From the NCBI RefSeq assembly GCF_000334895.1, contig NZ_BAFM01000009.1:83354-147353 (forward strand): DNA of 64,000 nucleotides, given 5' to 3'. The stretch is from Halococcus agarilyticus (GTDB lineage: Archaea; Halobacteriota; Halobacteria; Halobacteriales; Halococcaceae). The notes below the pieces were generated by a model that saw only the letters and a list, made by a program, of their open reading frames with translations, was not told where the DNA came from and did no database searches. A program made the translations under genes and the position numbers. Within the stretch, counting starts at the first letter, position 1, and every line of letters starts with the position of its first letter. Below are positions 49,903-60,222 of the stretch, in pieces.

Positions 49903-50889
49903 TCAGGGCTGCTTGACGGCCGAGGCGATCCGCTGGACGAGCGACTGGGTCGTGCGCGGATCGTCGGTCACCTCGTACTCGCGTTCGAGGCTCCCGTCGG
50001 TCCCCGCACTCAGGATACGGAGGTCGTCGCGCTCGGCGAGGGAGGCCACCGACGTCGCGACCGAGCCGAGCGTGGTGATCATCACGGGCCGTGCGTCGAG
50101 ATCGCTTGCGACGTCGCGGAGTTCGGCAGCGTCCCTCTGATCGGGGCGCTCGTGGACCGCCGCCACGATCCGGCTGTCGAGGAGTTCGTCCTCGGCGAAG
50201 ACGTGGACCGGATGCTCGGTGCCGGAATCGCCCTGGACCGTGATGTTCGCGGTCGCGTCGAACCCGCGTTCGGTCAACATCTCGACCAGCGACTCGCGGG
50301 CCGCGAGCTGGGTTTCGACCCACCGTCGACCGGTGTCGGTGAGGCTGTACCGACACAGCACGCGCTCTCTGCCCTCGCTCGGCACGTAGATGTCCGTACA
50401 CTCCCGACACCGGAGGCCGTGCTCGGGCTGCTCGAAGTACGAGTCACAGTCCTGGCAGACGTGGCGGGTGCCGCGCTCGACGTTTTCGAGCGAGTCGTCG
50501 AGCGTTGCCTCGCAACCGGGACAGACGAACCCGCCCGCACTCGCCTCGAACTCCGTCCGCGGCGCGATGTGGCCACACTCCAGATGCTCGAACAGCTCCG
50601 TCTCGATCGTGTAGGCGGAGCCACAGCCCGGACACGCCGAGGTGTACTGCATCCCCTCCGCGCCGCAGCCGGGACAGACGTACACCTTCTCCTCGAAGGT
50701 CTTGCCGAGGATGTCGCGGTTGGCCAGCGATTCGAGCGCCTCGAAGGCGGTCGGGTCCTCCTCGTGGAGCTCCCGGGCCGCCTCCGGATAGCTGACCGCA
50801 CCGGTATCGGGGTCGATCGTGGGTTCGTACTCCGGGGTCGAACCGTCAGCGAGCGCCGTGAGAGCGGTGAGTTTGCCGGGCGAAACCAT
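49903..50889 (-). CDS. Multi-zinc-ribbon protein with TackOD1-like domain
   Basis: Protein of 328 residues with at least eight metal-binding cysteine pairs or singles: CPGCG, CPGCG, CPGC, CQDC, CREC and a histidine/cysteine cluster around HLECGHI. The N-terminal half (zinc ribbons, to residue ~190) is followed by a response-regulator-like alpha/beta half (NITVQGDSGTEHPVHVF onward). It matches what I recall as the haloarchaeal TackOD1-domain output proteins; confidence in that name is moderate. Start MVSPGKL at 50889. Function probably signalling or transcription. Confidence 0.6.
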   Translation of the reverse strand: MVSPGKLTALTALADGSTPEYEPTIDPDTGAVSYPEAARELHEEDPTAFEALESLANRDILGKTFEEKVYVCPGCGAEGMQYTSACPGCGSAYTIETELFEHLECGHIAPRTEFEASAGGFVCPGCEATLDDSLENVERGTRHVCQDCDSYFEQPEHGLRCRECTDIYVPSEGRERVLCRYSLTDTGRRWVETQLAARESLVEMLTERGFDATANITVQGDSGTEHPVHVFAEDELLDSRIVAAVHERPDQRDAAELRDVASDLDARPVMITTLGSVATSVASLAERDDLRILSAGTDGSLEREYEVTDDPRTTQSLVQRIASAVKQP

Positions 50890-50999
50890 GGGTTCGTTAC
50901 GTACTCCCTCCACGCGGGCGGTTATATAGTTTGCTTCGCCCTGCCGACGGTTTCAACGGGCCGAACCGACTGCCGGCGTCCGGTTTCGGACGAACTGCG

Positions 51000-52244
51000 T
51001 CAGACACCTGTCGAGTATCGGAGTATTCCGGCGATCCCGCCGAACGCGTTCAGGAGCTGCTCGCCCTTCTCGAAGTCCTCGGAGATGAACTTGGTTTCCG
51101 TGCCGCGGTTGTCGGCGATCGTCATCAGGTGTTCGATCGCGTCCTCGCGCTCGATCGCCTCCGCCTCGGCTCCACACTCGTCGCACGCGTGCTCCGGCGT
51201 GTCGCTCCGTCGATCGACGAGCTCGCGCTCGGTGTGGCCGTCCGGACACTCGTAGGTCACGACGTCGTCGCGGAGTTCCTCGGAGATGAGCAGCCGGTCG
51301 ACCGACCCGAGCACGAGGTTCTCCCTCGTGGGCCCGAACCCGTAGGTCGCGAGGTCGCCGCCGTGGAGTTCGGAAAAGAACTCCTCCATCTCGGCTTTGT
51401 CCTGCATCACCGCCTGGTCGGCGAGCGCGTCGCCCGCCGAATCCACGAGATCCGAGAGGCCCGACTCGTCGGTGTACGCCACGTCGAACTTCCCGATCAC
51501 CTTCTCGCCCAGCTCGTGGTGGAGGTAATCGCCGTCGAGGAACTCGTCCTTCGTCGGTGAGGGCCCACCCACCAGGACGCCGTCGATCTCGTGGCGCTCG
51601 GGCACCATCAGGTCGTTCGCCATCCCCGCGACCTCCTGGTAGAAGTTGTCGATCGCCTCCAGTCGCAGGCGGGCGAACCGCTGGGCGGACTGGCCACCCT
51701 TTCGCTGCTTGCCGGGGACCAGCGACGATGCGGACTTGACGGGTTCGACCCGCTTGCCCCGCAGCCAGCCCACGTTCGCCTCGCGCCGATCGAGGACGAC
51801 CAGTCCGAACAGTCCCTGATCGGCGAACATCTGTTCCAGAGGCTCGGTCACGAACTCCGAGGAACACCGGTACAGCGAGGACTGGATGGGTTGTGGCGGA
51901 TCCTCCAGCACTCGGGTGACCATGTCGGTCCGGCCACCACCGGTGTCGATCGCGCCGCTGAACACCGCCATCCCGTTCTCGGGTGGGGTGTCGTAGTACC
52001 GGAGGCGGTCCTTGATCGACTTCAGCGCGTCCTGGACGTTGGTCCGGGTCTGTTTCGACTTGATGTTCGACGCCTCGGAGTACTCCTCGTTGACGTGCGC
52101 GACGATGTCGCTGATCATCTCGCCCGGCGTGACGTAGATGGAGACGAGCTGCGTTCCTGATCCCTCGTACTCCTTCAGATCCTCGATGACCTTCCGGAAC
52201 TCGTACTTCTTCCGGTCGGACTGTTCGGCTTCCTGGGCACTCAT
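51000..52244 (-). CDS. prf1: Peptide chain release factor aRF1
   Basis: Archaeal class I release factor of 414 residues recognising all stop codons. Codon-recognition NIKS is at 60-63 and the catalytic GGQ at 183-185. The C-terminal domain holds zinc-ribbon cysteines (YECPDGH, ACDECG). Start MSAQEAEQSDRKKYEF at 52244 fits; the ORF extends 14 codons upstream. A TATA-like GTACTTAC lies about 28 nt upstream. Confidence 0.95.
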   Translation of the reverse strand: MSAQEAEQSDRKKYEFRKVIEDLKEYEGSGTQLVSIYVTPGEMISDIVAHVNEEYSEASNIKSKQTRTNVQDALKSIKDRLRYYDTPPENGMAVFSGAIDTGGGRTDMVTRVLEDPPQPIQSSLYRCSSEFVTEPLEQMFADQGLFGLVVLDRREANVGWLRGKRVEPVKSASSLVPGKQRKGGQSAQRFARLRLEAIDNFYQEVAGMANDLMVPERHEIDGVLVGGPSPTKDEFLDGDYLHHELGEKVIGKFDVAYTDESGLSDLVDSAGDALADQAVMQDKAEMEEFFSELHGGDLATYGFGPTRENLVLGSVDRLLISEELRDDVVTYECPDGHTERELVDRRSDTPEHACDECGAEAEAIEREDAIEHLMTIADNRGTETKFISEDFEKGEQLLNAFGGIAGILRYSTGV

Positions 52245-52356
52245 TGCGTGATAATACCGCCTTCCGGGGTAAGTACCCTTTGGCAATCGGTCAGTCCGCC
52301 GCTATCCGTCGATCGTGGTGCGAACGCTCTACTGGTTCGGCGACAACCCTGTATCC

Positions 52357-52977
52357 ATGAACGAACCCGAGAGCACTCTCGTCGAGTACGCGGACTACAG
52401 TTGTCCGTTCTGTTATCTCACCCATCGATCTCTCGAACAGTATCGACGGACGCGGGACGACGCGCTCGCCGTCGATTGGCGACCGTTCGATCTCCGGAAC
52501 GGGAAACGCGGGCCGGATGGGGAGATCGACGACGAGGCCGATATCGGGTATCCGTCCGAGGTCGAACAGCGCATCGGACAACTGCGAACGAAGTTCGATG
52601 CAAACGAGATGCTTTCTCTCGACGAGGTTCCCAAAGTAGATTCCCTCAACGCACAAGTGGTCTCAAGGTACGTCAGGAACGAGTATCCCAACCAGTGGGC
52701 CGAGGTCAACGCCGCGATATTCGACGCTCTGTGGGAGGACGGCCGCGACATCAGCGACGACGGAGTTCTGGCCGAAATCGCAGCGGGTGCTGGCGTGGAC
52801 CGCGACGAGATCCACGACACCATCGCGGACGACGAACGTCGCAGCCAGCTTTTCGAGCGGTTCGAGAAAGCGCGACGTGACGGCGTCACCGATGTCCCGA
52901 CGTTCATTGTCGACGGCCGGACGACGACGGGCGTCCTCTCTCCCGAAGAGATCGAACGGTTCGTGTCGGAGTCGTAG
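52357..52977 (+). CDS. DsbA-family thiol-disulfide protein (FrnE-like)
   Basis: Thioredoxin-fold protein of 206 residues. C16-P-F-C19 in YADYSCPFCYLTH is the redox motif; VPTFIVDG gives the cis-proline loop. The helical insertion between them is as in FrnE/2-hydroxychromene isomerase-type proteins. No signal peptide, so cytosolic. Codon use is slightly less GC-rich than flanking genes. Start at 52357 is the first Met fitting the fold. Confidence 0.8.
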   Translation: MNEPESTLVEYADYSCPFCYLTHRSLEQYRRTRDDALAVDWRPFDLRNGKRGPDGEIDDEADIGYPSEVEQRIGQLRTKFDANEMLSLDEVPKVDSLNAQVVSRYVRNEYPNQWAEVNAAIFDALWEDGRDISDDGVLAEIAAGAGVDRDEIHDTIADDERRSQLFERFEKARRDGVTDVPTFIVDGRTTTGVLSPEEIERFVSES

Positions 52978-53067
52978 CTCGTCGAGGCGTTACACGGGGC
53001 CGGACGAGCGCTCGGCCTTCTCGAATGGATCAACGAGGTCGTTCGCGCTGACTCGTCCTTCGGGAGT

Positions 53068-54813
53068 TCACATCGACTCGGGTGCAGCCACCCCGAGGAG
53101 CGCGAGCGCGTTCGCCACCGTCGTCCTGGCGGCGGCGACGAGCGCGAGCCGCGCTGTGCGGGTTTCGCCCTCCGCGTCGAGCACGGGACACTCGCGGTAG
53201 AAGGCGTTGAACTGCTCGGCGAACTTCCTGGTGTAGGTGGCGATCACGTGCGGGGCGAGTTCGTCGGCCGCGTTCTCGACGACCGCCGGGAATCGCGCGA
53301 TCACATCGAGTAGCGCGCGCTCTTCGGGCGTCGTGAGCGTGCTCGCATCCACGCCATCGAGAGCCGGAACCCCCTCGGCCTCGTCCAAAATTCCACACGT
53401 CCGGGCGTGGACGTACTGGACGTAGGGGGCCGACTGGGCCTCGAAGTCCAGCGCGCGATCCCACTCGAAGGTGATCGCCTTCGTGGGCTGCTTGGAGACG
53501 ATGTCGTATCGGACCGCGCCGAGCCCCACTTGACGGGCGATCCGTTCGACGTCGTCCTCGGTGAGGTCGTCGTCGCGAATCCGACTTTCGAGCCGGGATT
53601 CGACCTCCTCGCGCGCGCGGTCGATCGACTCGTCGAGCAGGTCGTCGAGGTCGACGCCGGTGCCCGCGCGGGTGCTCATGCCGCCCTCCGGAAGGTTGAC
53701 CCACGAGTAGTACACGGATTCGAGCTGATCGGTGTCGTTGCCGAGCAGGTCGAGCGCCCCCCGGAGCTGCTCGGCCTGGAGCTTGTGGTCCTCGCCGAGC
53801 ACCGTGACCGCGCGATCGAAGTTCGCGAACTTCCACTCGTGGTGGGCGAGATCGCGGGTGGTGTAGAGGCTCGTTCCATCGGAACGGAGGAAGACGAGCT
53901 TCTTCTCGAAGTTCGGGAGGTCGAGCTGCCACGCATCCTCCTCGTAGACCGCGTTCTCGGTGTCCTGGAGCCGGTCGACGATCTCGTCCATCGAGCCGTC
54001 GCGCATGAACCGCGTCTCGCGGACGAACTCGTCGTACGTCACGGGCAGGCGTTCGAGCGACGCACTCATCCCGTCAAGCATCGGCTCGACGACCTCGTTC
54101 ACCCGCTCGAAGGTCGTCTCGTCGCCGTCTTCCAATCCTTGGAGGATGGCCCGGATCTCGTCCTCGGCAGCCTCGCGCTCCGCCTCCGGAGCGCTTTCGA
54201 GGAATTCGTTGCCCTTCCGGTAGTAGCGCACGAGGTCGTAGTCCGCACGAGGGCGCTCCGGTTCGGGAAGATCGGCCTCGTCGAACGTCTCGTAGGCCCA
54301 CGTGAACACTGCCATCTGGCGGCCGGCGTCGTTGACGTAGTAGTGGCGGGTGACGTCGTAGCCAGCGAAATCGAGGACGTTCGCGATCGCGTCGCCGATG
54401 ATGGGGTTGCGTGCCCGGCCGACGTGCACGGGGCCAGTCGGGTTCGCGCTGGTGTGTTCGACCACGACCGATTCGTCCTTCGGATCGAGTCGGCCGTACC
54501 CCTCCTCACCGGCGGCCGCGAGCGTGTCGTCGTAGTAGGCTTCGGTGGGGTGGAAGTTGACGTACGGCCCCGCGAGAGAGACCCGATCGAGATAGTCGTA
54601 GCCCGTCGTGTCGAGCGCGTCGGCGACCTCCTCGGCTATCTGGGGCGGGGGTGCGCCGCGCTCGGCGGCCAGGCGGAAGGCCACACTGGAGGCGAGCGCG
54701 GCGTCGACGTTCTCGGGTGGGTCCTCGATGCCGAGGTCAGCAGTCGACACGTCGAGCGCCGAGAGCGCGTCGGAGAGCGCCGCGGCGACGTCGTCGCGAA
54801 GTGAGAGGAACAT
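53068..54813 (-). CDS. argS: Arginyl-tRNA synthetase
   Basis: Class I synthetase of 581 residues. HIGH-equivalent is [15 protein letters not shown], and the KMSKS region is reduced to GGMSTRAG, as in archaeal ArgRS. The N-terminal Add1 tRNA-binding domain (residues ~1-110) and C-terminal anticodon-binding helical domain are complete. Start ATG 54813 chosen; a far longer upstream in-frame extension is antisense to rbkR and rejected. Divergent from rbkR. Confidence 0.95.
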   Translation of the reverse strand: MFLSLRDDVAAALSDALSALDVSTADLGIEDPPENVDAALASSVAFRLAAERGAPPPQIAEEVADALDTTGYDYLDRVSLAGPYVNFHPTEAYYDDTLAAAGEEGYGRLDPKDESVVVEHTSANPTGPVHVGRARNPIIGDAIANVLDFAGYDVTRHYYVNDAGRQMAVFTWAYETFDEADLPEPERPRADYDLVRYYRKGNEFLESAPEAEREAAEDEIRAILQGLEDGDETTFERVNEVVEPMLDGMSASLERLPVTYDEFVRETRFMRDGSMDEIVDRLQDTENAVYEEDAWQLDLPNFEKKLVFLRSDGTSLYTTRDLAHHEWKFANFDRAVTVLGEDHKLQAEQLRGALDLLGNDTDQLESVYYSWVNLPEGGMSTRAGTGVDLDDLLDESIDRAREEVESRLESRIRDDDLTEDDVERIARQVGLGAVRYDIVSKQPTKAITFEWDRALDFEAQSAPYVQYVHARTCGILDEAEGVPALDGVDASTLTTPEERALLDVIARFPAVVENAADELAPHVIATYTRKFAEQFNAFYRECPVLDAEGETRTARLALVAAARTTVANALALLGVAAPESM

Positions 54814-54966
54814 ACTCGCCGTTTTCCGGCGGCCGACATAGGACTGTTGGGTTCGTACAGCCCGAGCCCGATACCGTCGGCTTCGAGCCGACGGGTTTAC
54901 CCACCGCACGCTCGATCTCTCGATACACTCGCTTCTCCGCCGGCTCCACACCGTAACGATTTCGTG

Positions 54967-54979
54967 ACGCGTAACGCGT
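54967..54979. promoter_or_regulatory. Palindrome beside the rbkR promoter, candidate RbkR operator
   Basis: ACGCG-TAA-CGCGT lies just upstream of a TATA-like GCTTATGC (54987-54994), 27 nt before the rbkR ATG. CGTAACG also repeats at 54952-54958 and 54970-54976. RbkR proteins are known to bind palindromic sites and regulate their own riboflavin operon, so this is a plausible operator; the match is not confirmed. Confidence 0.35.
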
Positions 54980-54986
54980 TCGGTAC

Positions 54987-54994
54987 GCTTATGC
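54987..54994 (+). promoter_or_regulatory. TATA box of rbkR-ribB
   Basis: GCTTATGC is about 27 nt before ATG 55018. Confidence 0.45.
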
Positions 54995-55017
54995 GGGACG
55001 GGCCCTGACCCTGAAGT

Positions 55018-55722
55018 ATGTCGACGGCAACCGAGCGTGCGGTCGGGAACGACGAGCGCGCGGCGCTGAAGCTGCTCGCGCTCCGCGGCGCGCTCGACGG
55101 CGAGATCAAGGTCTCGTGTGCGAACCTCGCGACCGCTCTCGACGCCTCGAACCAGACCGCCTCCCGCCGGCTCCAGCGCCTCGACGACGCCGACCTCCTC
55201 ACGCGCGAGACCGTCGGCGACGGCCAGTGGGTCGCGGTCACGCCGGCGGGTGAGCGCGAGCTCCGCGAGGCGTACGCCGCCTACCGCCGCATCTTCGAGG
55301 AGGACCTCGCGGTCGAACTCGTGGGGAGCGTCACGGGAGGGATGGGCGAGGGTCGCCACTACATCACGCTGCCCGGATACGCCGAACAGTTCGTGGAGCG
55401 ACTCGGTTACGAGCCGTTTCCCGGGACGCTGAACGTCGATCTCACCGACGAGAGCATCCGATCGCGGACGGCGCTCGCCGGGATCCAGCCGGTAGAGATC
55501 GACGGCTGGGAGGACGACGAGCGCACCTACGGCCCCGCCGTCTGCTATCCGGCGACCGTCGAGACTGCGGACGGGGCGTACGACTCCGTCCACGCCATTG
55601 CGCCCGAGCGCACCCACCACGACGACGATCAACTGGAGGTGATCGCCCCCGACAAGCTCCGTGAGGAACTCGAACTCGACGACGGCGATCGCGTGACCGT
55701 CCGGATCGAGGGCAAAGCGTGA
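55018..55722 (+). CDS. rbkR: CTP-dependent riboflavin kinase/regulator RbkR
   Basis: Bifunctional protein of 234 residues: an N-terminal winged helix (residues ~12-85; [24 protein letters not shown]) and a C-terminal DUF120 riboflavin kinase domain. [19 protein letters not shown] and [12 protein letters not shown] are kinase marks; this enzyme uses CTP. Known RbkR proteins repress or activate riboflavin genes as a function of FMN. Overlaps ribB by 4 nt (GTGA). The palindrome upstream may be its own operator. Confidence 0.92.
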   Translation: MSTATERAVGNDERAALKLLALRGALDGEIKVSCANLATALDASNQTASRRLQRLDDADLLTRETVGDGQWVAVTPAGERELREAYAAYRRIFEEDLAVELVGSVTGGMGEGRHYITLPGYAEQFVERLGYEPFPGTLNVDLTDESIRSRTALAGIQPVEIDGWEDDERTYGPAVCYPATVETADGAYDSVHAIAPERTHHDDDQLEVIAPDKLREELELDDGDRVTVRIEGKA

Positions 55723-56426
55723 CCTCGTGGACGACCGAGAGCGCCGCCAACGTGGACGAGACGGCCGACTCAGCCGAATCCGAGGGCCCCGCGGAACGCG
55801 CGATCGCCGCGTTCGCCCGCGGCGACCCCGTCCTCGTCCACGACGCTGCCGACCGCGAGGGCGAGACCGACCTGATCTACCCCGCCGGCGCAGTCACGTC
55901 CGACGCGGTCGCCCGGCTCCGCAACGACGCCGGCGGCCTCGTCTGCGTCACGCTTTCGGATGGCGTGGCGAGCGCGTTCGATCTCCCGTTAACGCGGGAG
56001 ATCGTCGATCACCCGGCGGCCGACGGCGACGAGCTGGCCTACGGCGATCGCTCATCGTTCTCGCTCACGGTGAACCACCGCGACACCTACACGGGGATCA
56101 CCGACGACGATCGGGCGCTGACGATCACCGCTCTCGGCCGGGCGGCCGCCGCACCTGAAGAAACCGACTTCGCGGCGGCGTTTCGCGTGCCCGGCCACGT
56201 CCACCTCCTCCGTGGTGCGCCAGGGCTGCTCGCCGACCGCCGTGGCCACACCGAACTCGCACTCGCGCTCGCGGCGGCCGCCGACTGCCCGCCTGCGGCC
56301 GTGGTCTGTGAGATGCTCGACGACGGGGGCGGGGCGCTCGCGCCGGCGGACGCCGCGGCGTACGCCGATCACCACGGCCTCGTCTACGTCGAGGGGGCGG
56401 CGCTCGTCGAGCGTCTCGGTCAGTAG
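55719..56426 (+). CDS. ribB: 3,4-dihydroxy-2-butanone-4-phosphate synthase
   Basis: Riboflavin-pathway enzyme of 235 residues converting ribulose 5-phosphate. Metal and substrate residues lie in [32 protein letters not shown], and [18 protein letters not shown] start inside the rbkR TGA. Being with rbkR, it is the controlled gene. Confidence 0.93.
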   Translation: MTSWTTESAANVDETADSAESEGPAERAIAAFARGDPVLVHDAADREGETDLIYPAGAVTSDAVARLRNDAGGLVCVTLSDGVASAFDLPLTREIVDHPAADGDELAYGDRSSFSLTVNHRDTYTGITDDDRALTITALGRAAAAPEETDFAAAFRVPGHVHLLRGAPGLLADRRGHTELALALAAAADCPPAAVVCEMLDDGGGALAPADAAAYADHHGLVYVEGAALVERLGQ

Positions 56427-56435
56427 CCTCCCTAA

Positions 56436-57293
56436 TCAGAACAGGCCCGTGATGAACCCGAGTCCCATGAGGACGAGCACGACCGCCGAGAACACGGGCA
56501 GATACGGCGTGTATTGTTCGACTCTCTCCTCGTAGCTGTGGTAGCCAGCGACCAACAGCATCGTCAATCCGACGATGCCGACGACGACGGTGATCGCGTA
56601 CGCACTCATCAGTTCGAGACAGTGGTTCGATCCGGTACACAGCGCGATGATCTCGAACTCCTCCTCGTGGGCGAAGCCGAGGACGAACGCGAACCACGCG
56701 ATCCCGAACAGATCACGCTCGGCAGCCTCGTCGAAGTCGTCGTGGGAGTGCTCGTGTGAACCGCCGCCGACGAACGGAAGCGCCCCTTTGATCCGAGCGA
56801 ACAGCCCGTCGTTCGATTCCGCCCGATCACCCTGGGGATGCGAGTGGCCGTCGTGACGGTGTGCCCCTCCGTCGTGCTCGTGCGTGTGAGAATCATGCGT
56901 CCGATCCCCATGGTCGTGAGAGCCACTCGTTCCGTGAGAATGGCCGCCGTAGTATTCGCGGAGCCCGAGAAGGACGAGTAAAACGCCGGCGACGAGGCTC
57001 ACTGGTCCGCCGATGCGGATGGTCGTCGAGAACAGATCGATCGGGATCGGCTCGTTCACCTGGGTGAGGCTGAAATACGACTTCGCATAGAAGAACACGG
57101 CAACCATCGCCAGACTGCTGATGAGATGCCCGACACCGAGGAGCAGACTCGCCGCGAAGCCGGACACCCACTTGTTCGTCTGGTCGAGTGCGTACGCGGC
57201 AGCGACCGGCCAGCCGTGGCCGGGTTCGATACCGTGGACGAACCCGAGCGCGACGGCTCCGACGAGCAACCCCAGCGCCTCCGTGTGGAGCAT
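56436..57293 (-). CDS. NicO/RcnA-like metal transporter with His-rich loop
   Basis: Membrane protein of 285 residues with about six helices. The metal-site signature is FVHGIEPGHGWPVAAAYAL in helix 1 (compare HALEPGHG in NicO). A cytosolic loop of residues ~125-180 is extremely His/Gly/Asp-rich (HSHGTSGSHDHGDRTHDSHT). Nickel or cobalt is expected, import or export undetermined. Start MLHTEALG at 57293. Converges with ribB. Confidence 0.83.
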   Translation of the reverse strand: MLHTEALGLLVGAVALGFVHGIEPGHGWPVAAAYALDQTNKWVSGFAASLLLGVGHLISSLAMVAVFFYAKSYFSLTQVNEPIPIDLFSTTIRIGGPVSLVAGVLLVLLGLREYYGGHSHGTSGSHDHGDRTHDSHTHEHDGGAHRHDGHSHPQGDRAESNDGLFARIKGALPFVGGGSHEHSHDDFDEAAERDLFGIAWFAFVLGFAHEEEFEIIALCTGSNHCLELMSAYAITVVVGIVGLTMLLVAGYHSYEERVEQYTPYLPVFSAVVLVLMGLGFITGLF

Positions 57294-57387
57294 TCGCGTT
57301 CGCCTACGATGGCTCGGCGCAATAGCGTTGTCGCCGATACGTCGACAGCACCCGCACGGGTGGACTCCGGTTCGTCGTGCTCGCCGA

Positions 57388-58830
57388 CTAGTCGTCGGCG
57401 GGCGCTGTGGCGTCGGCTCTCGCACTCGACTGACTCACGCCGTGGCCCGTGTACGCCATCACGAACAGCGCGAGCGGCGAGAGAAAGCCGAAGAAGTAGT
57501 ACGGGACGAACGTCCACGAGGTCGCGAAGCCGAGCACGCCCGCCATGTAGACCGCACCGGCGTGCCACGGGAACAGGGGACCGGAGGGCGTGCCGGCGGC
57601 CTCGACCGCGCGCGAGAGGTCGGTCGTTTCGAGGTCGTACTCGTCGTAGAGGCTCCGGAGGCTCATCCCCGGCACCACGATGCTCATGTACTGCTGGGCC
57701 GAGAACGCGTTCGTCGCCATCGCGGCGACGCCGGTGCCCGCGACGAGCGAACTCGGCGACCGGATCGCCGCCGCGAGATGGTGGGCGAGCGTTGCGAGAA
57801 TCCCCGTGCGTTCGAGCAGGCCGCCGAGCGAGAGCGCGGCGACGACGACCGCGATGGTCCACGCCGAGCCGGCGATCCCGCCGGTCGCGAGCAGCCCGTT
57901 CACGACCTCGCTCCCCGTCTCCGGGGCGGTGCCGTTCAGGAACACCTCCCACGCACGGGTGAACGACGCGCCCTGGGCGACGGTCGTGGTGAGCGCACCG
58001 GCGAAGACACCCGCCACCAGCGCCGGGAGCGCCGGATAGCCCGCGATCGCGAGCCCGAACGTGACCAGTAGTGGGAGGAAGACGAGCGGGCCGAGCGCGT
58101 ACGTCGCGGCGAGCGGATCGCTGATCGCGGCGACGTCCGCTCCCGCGCCCGTGACGGCGACCACGCCGAGTGCAGCGTACGCGAGCACCGAGAGGCCGAA
58201 CGCGACGAGCGTGCCGAGCCGCATCGCGGTGATGTGCTCGTAGAGGTCGGTGTCGGTGACCGCCGCCGCGAGGTTCGTGGTGTCAGAGAGCGGGCTCTGC
58301 TTGTCGCCGGCGTACGCACCCGACACGATCGCACCCGCGGTCATCGGTGCGGGAACGCCGAGTCCTTCGCCGATTCCGAGAAAGGCCACCCCGAGCGTTC
58401 CCACAGTGGTCCACGAGGAGCCGACCGCGAAGGCCACGACCGCGGCGAGGACCGCTGCTACAGGAAGAAAGACCGTCGGCGAGAGCAGGCCGAGCCCGTA
58501 GTACATCAACCCCGGAATCGTTCCGGCGCTCGTCCACGTCGCGATGAGCCCGTAGATCACGAACAGGATCAGGATCGCTTGCAGTCCCATCCGGAGGCCG
58601 CTCGCAGCGGCGTCGTAGACGCCGTCCCAGTCGTAGCCCAGCCGATACCTGGCGAACAGTCCCGTAAAGGCGATGGCCCAGAGCAGCGGTCCGTGTGGCG
58701 CGAGGCCGAGATAGCCCGACCCGATCCCGAGGGCGAGAACGACCGCGGCGACCGGCACGAGCGCCTCGGCGAGACTCGGCCGTCGCGACGGCTCGATCTC
58801 CCCGTACTCGAGCGGTGCGAAATCACTCAT
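57388..58830 (-). CDS. NhaC-family Na+/H+ antiporter
   Basis: Secondary transporter of 480 residues with 11-12 helices. The NhaC signature AGDKQSPLSDTTNLAAAVT is present, and VGSSWTTVGTLGVAFLGIG precedes it. In a halophile it would export Na+. Monocistronic, divergent from ilvE. Confidence 0.9.
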   Translation of the reverse strand: MSDFAPLEYGEIEPSRRPSLAEALVPVAAVVLALGIGSGYLGLAPHGPLLWAIAFTGLFARYRLGYDWDGVYDAAASGLRMGLQAILILFVIYGLIATWTSAGTIPGLMYYGLGLLSPTVFLPVAAVLAAVVAFAVGSSWTTVGTLGVAFLGIGEGLGVPAPMTAGAIVSGAYAGDKQSPLSDTTNLAAAVTDTDLYEHITAMRLGTLVAFGLSVLAYAALGVVAVTGAGADVAAISDPLAATYALGPLVFLPLLVTFGLAIAGYPALPALVAGVFAGALTTTVAQGASFTRAWEVFLNGTAPETGSEVVNGLLATGGIAGSAWTIAVVVAALSLGGLLERTGILATLAHHLAAAIRSPSSLVAGTGVAAMATNAFSAQQYMSIVVPGMSLRSLYDEYDLETTDLSRAVEAAGTPSGPLFPWHAGAVYMAGVLGFATSWTFVPYYFFGFLSPLALFVMAYTGHGVSQSSARADATAPADD

Positions 58831-58937
58831 CGACAGCCAGTAATTCTCGAAGGTAATTAAGACGCTCGATCAAATTATTGTAGGGAATTTTTGGTGCGCC
58901 GTGGACCGGCAAGCGTTGCCCGAACCGTCACTCGTGG

Positions 58938-58944
58938 TTTTAAG
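58938..58944 (+). promoter_or_regulatory. TATA box of ilvE
   Basis: TTTTAAG is about 28 nt before ATG 58969, which supports that start over the earlier in-frame GTG/ATG. Confidence 0.5.
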
Positions 58945-58968
58945 ATGTGGCCGATCGATCCTTCGAGT

Positions 58969-59901
58969 ATGAGCGGCTTCGACGACATGGACGTCGACAC
59001 GATCTGGATGGACGGCGAGTTCGTCGACTGGGACGACGCCCAGATCCACGTGCTGACCCACGGCCTCCACTACGGCTCGGGCGTGTTCGAGGGCGTCCGG
59101 TGTTACGACACCGAGCGCGGGCCGGCGATCTTCCGGTGGAACGAACACCTCGATCGGTTTTACGACTCCGCGAAGCCCTACGACATGGACATCGAGTTCT
59201 CCCGAGAAGAACTCACCGACGCCACCCACGAACTCATCGAGCGCCAGGACCTCCAGTCGTGTTACATCCGTCCGATCGCGTTCTACGGGTACAACACGCT
59301 CGGCGTGAGTCCCCAGGACTGTCCCACCCGGGTCACGATCGCGTGCTGGCCGTGGGGCGCATATCTCGGCGAGGAGGCGCTCGAAAACGGTGTCGACGTG
59401 ATGGTTTCGTCCTGGCGCAAACACGCCTCCAGTCAGATCCCGACGAACGCCAAAACGACGGGCCTGTACGTCAATTCGATGCTCGCCGGTGAGGAGGCCC
59501 GCAGAAACGGCTACGTCGAGGCGATCGTGCTGAACAAGGAGGGCAACGTCGCCGAGGGTCCCGGCGAGAACCTCTTTCTCGTTCGCGACGACACGATCTA
59601 CACGCCCGGTCTCGCCGAGTCGATTCTGGATGGGATCACCCGCCAGACCGTGATCGAACTCGCCGAGGAGGCGGGCTACGAGGTTCACGAGGAGTCGGCG
59701 ATCAGCCGTGGCGAACTCTACACCGCCGACGAGCTGTTCTTCACCGGCTCGGCGGCCGAAGTCACTCCCATCAAGACCGTCGACGACGTCACGATCGGCG
59801 CTGGTGAGCGCGGCCCCGTCACCGAGGAGCTCCAGTCGCGCTTCTTCGAGGTGGTCGAGCGCCGGACCGACGACCACGACGAGTGGTTCACGTACATCTA
59901 G
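58969..59901 (+). CDS. ilvE: Branched-chain amino acid aminotransferase
   Basis: PLP class IV aminotransferase of 310 residues for Leu, Ile and Val. HGLHYGSGVFEGVRCY is the family opening, with later NAKTTGLYVNSMLAGEEA near the PLP lysine and EGPGENLFLVRD as the phosphate-loop region; GSAAEVTPI closes. Start MSGFDDMDVDTIW at 58969 is supported by the TATA spacing. T-tract and repeat follow. Confidence 0.92.
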   Translation: MSGFDDMDVDTIWMDGEFVDWDDAQIHVLTHGLHYGSGVFEGVRCYDTERGPAIFRWNEHLDRFYDSAKPYDMDIEFSREELTDATHELIERQDLQSCYIRPIAFYGYNTLGVSPQDCPTRVTIACWPWGAYLGEEALENGVDVMVSSWRKHASSQIPTNAKTTGLYVNSMLAGEEARRNGYVEAIVLNKEGNVAEGPGENLFLVRDDTIYTPGLAESILDGITRQTVIELAEEAGYEVHEESAISRGELYTADELFFTGSAAEVTPIKTVDDVTIGAGERGPVTEELQSRFFEVVERRTDDHDEWFTYI

Positions 59902-59905
59902 AACC

Positions 59906-60185
59906 CACCTTTTTACTTTGCTACGAGACGGCGAAGCCGTCTCGGCATGACGAAAGACGCCGGAGGCGTCTTTCGAACCACGTCGGGTGTCCTCGTGCTC
60001 GCTTCGCTTGCGCTGCGGGCACCTCTCCTCGTAAAAATCTGGACCAAAAACTCCCGCTCGCTCACTTCGTTCGCTCGCGGTAGGTCGCCAGCGCTTTCCG
60101 CAACCGCACAGCACCGCCGAAGCCCTCGCTCCCCTCCGGTCGCTCGCCCTTCATCCGCCAGGCCCGCAGCCCCACCGCTATCGGC
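59906..60185. repeat. Mosaic repeat after ilvE
   Basis: Begins CACCTTTTTACTTTGCTACGAG with T-tract 59910-59914. Palindromes 59924-59944 (CGAGACGGC, loop GAA) and 59951-59975 (CGAAAGACGCC, loop GGA). Later ACCACGTCGGGTGTCCTCG, CTCGTAAAAATCTGGACC, AGCACCGCCGAAGCCCTCGC and CGCCCTTCATCCGCCAGG, all shared with other copies. No gene in 59902-60222. Confidence 0.75.
59910..59944 (+). terminator. T-tract and hairpin after ilvE
   Basis: Five T residues 9 nt after the stop, followed by a 9-bp-arm hairpin. Confidence 0.45.
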
Positions 60186-60222
60186 GGTGCGGTGACGAAC
60201 GACGAAAACCGAAATGGACGGT

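Noticed and set aside
53068..55632. 854-codon version of ArgRS
   Set aside because: The upstream 270 codons are antisense to rbkR and unlike any synthetase; the start at 54813 gives a normal-length protein.
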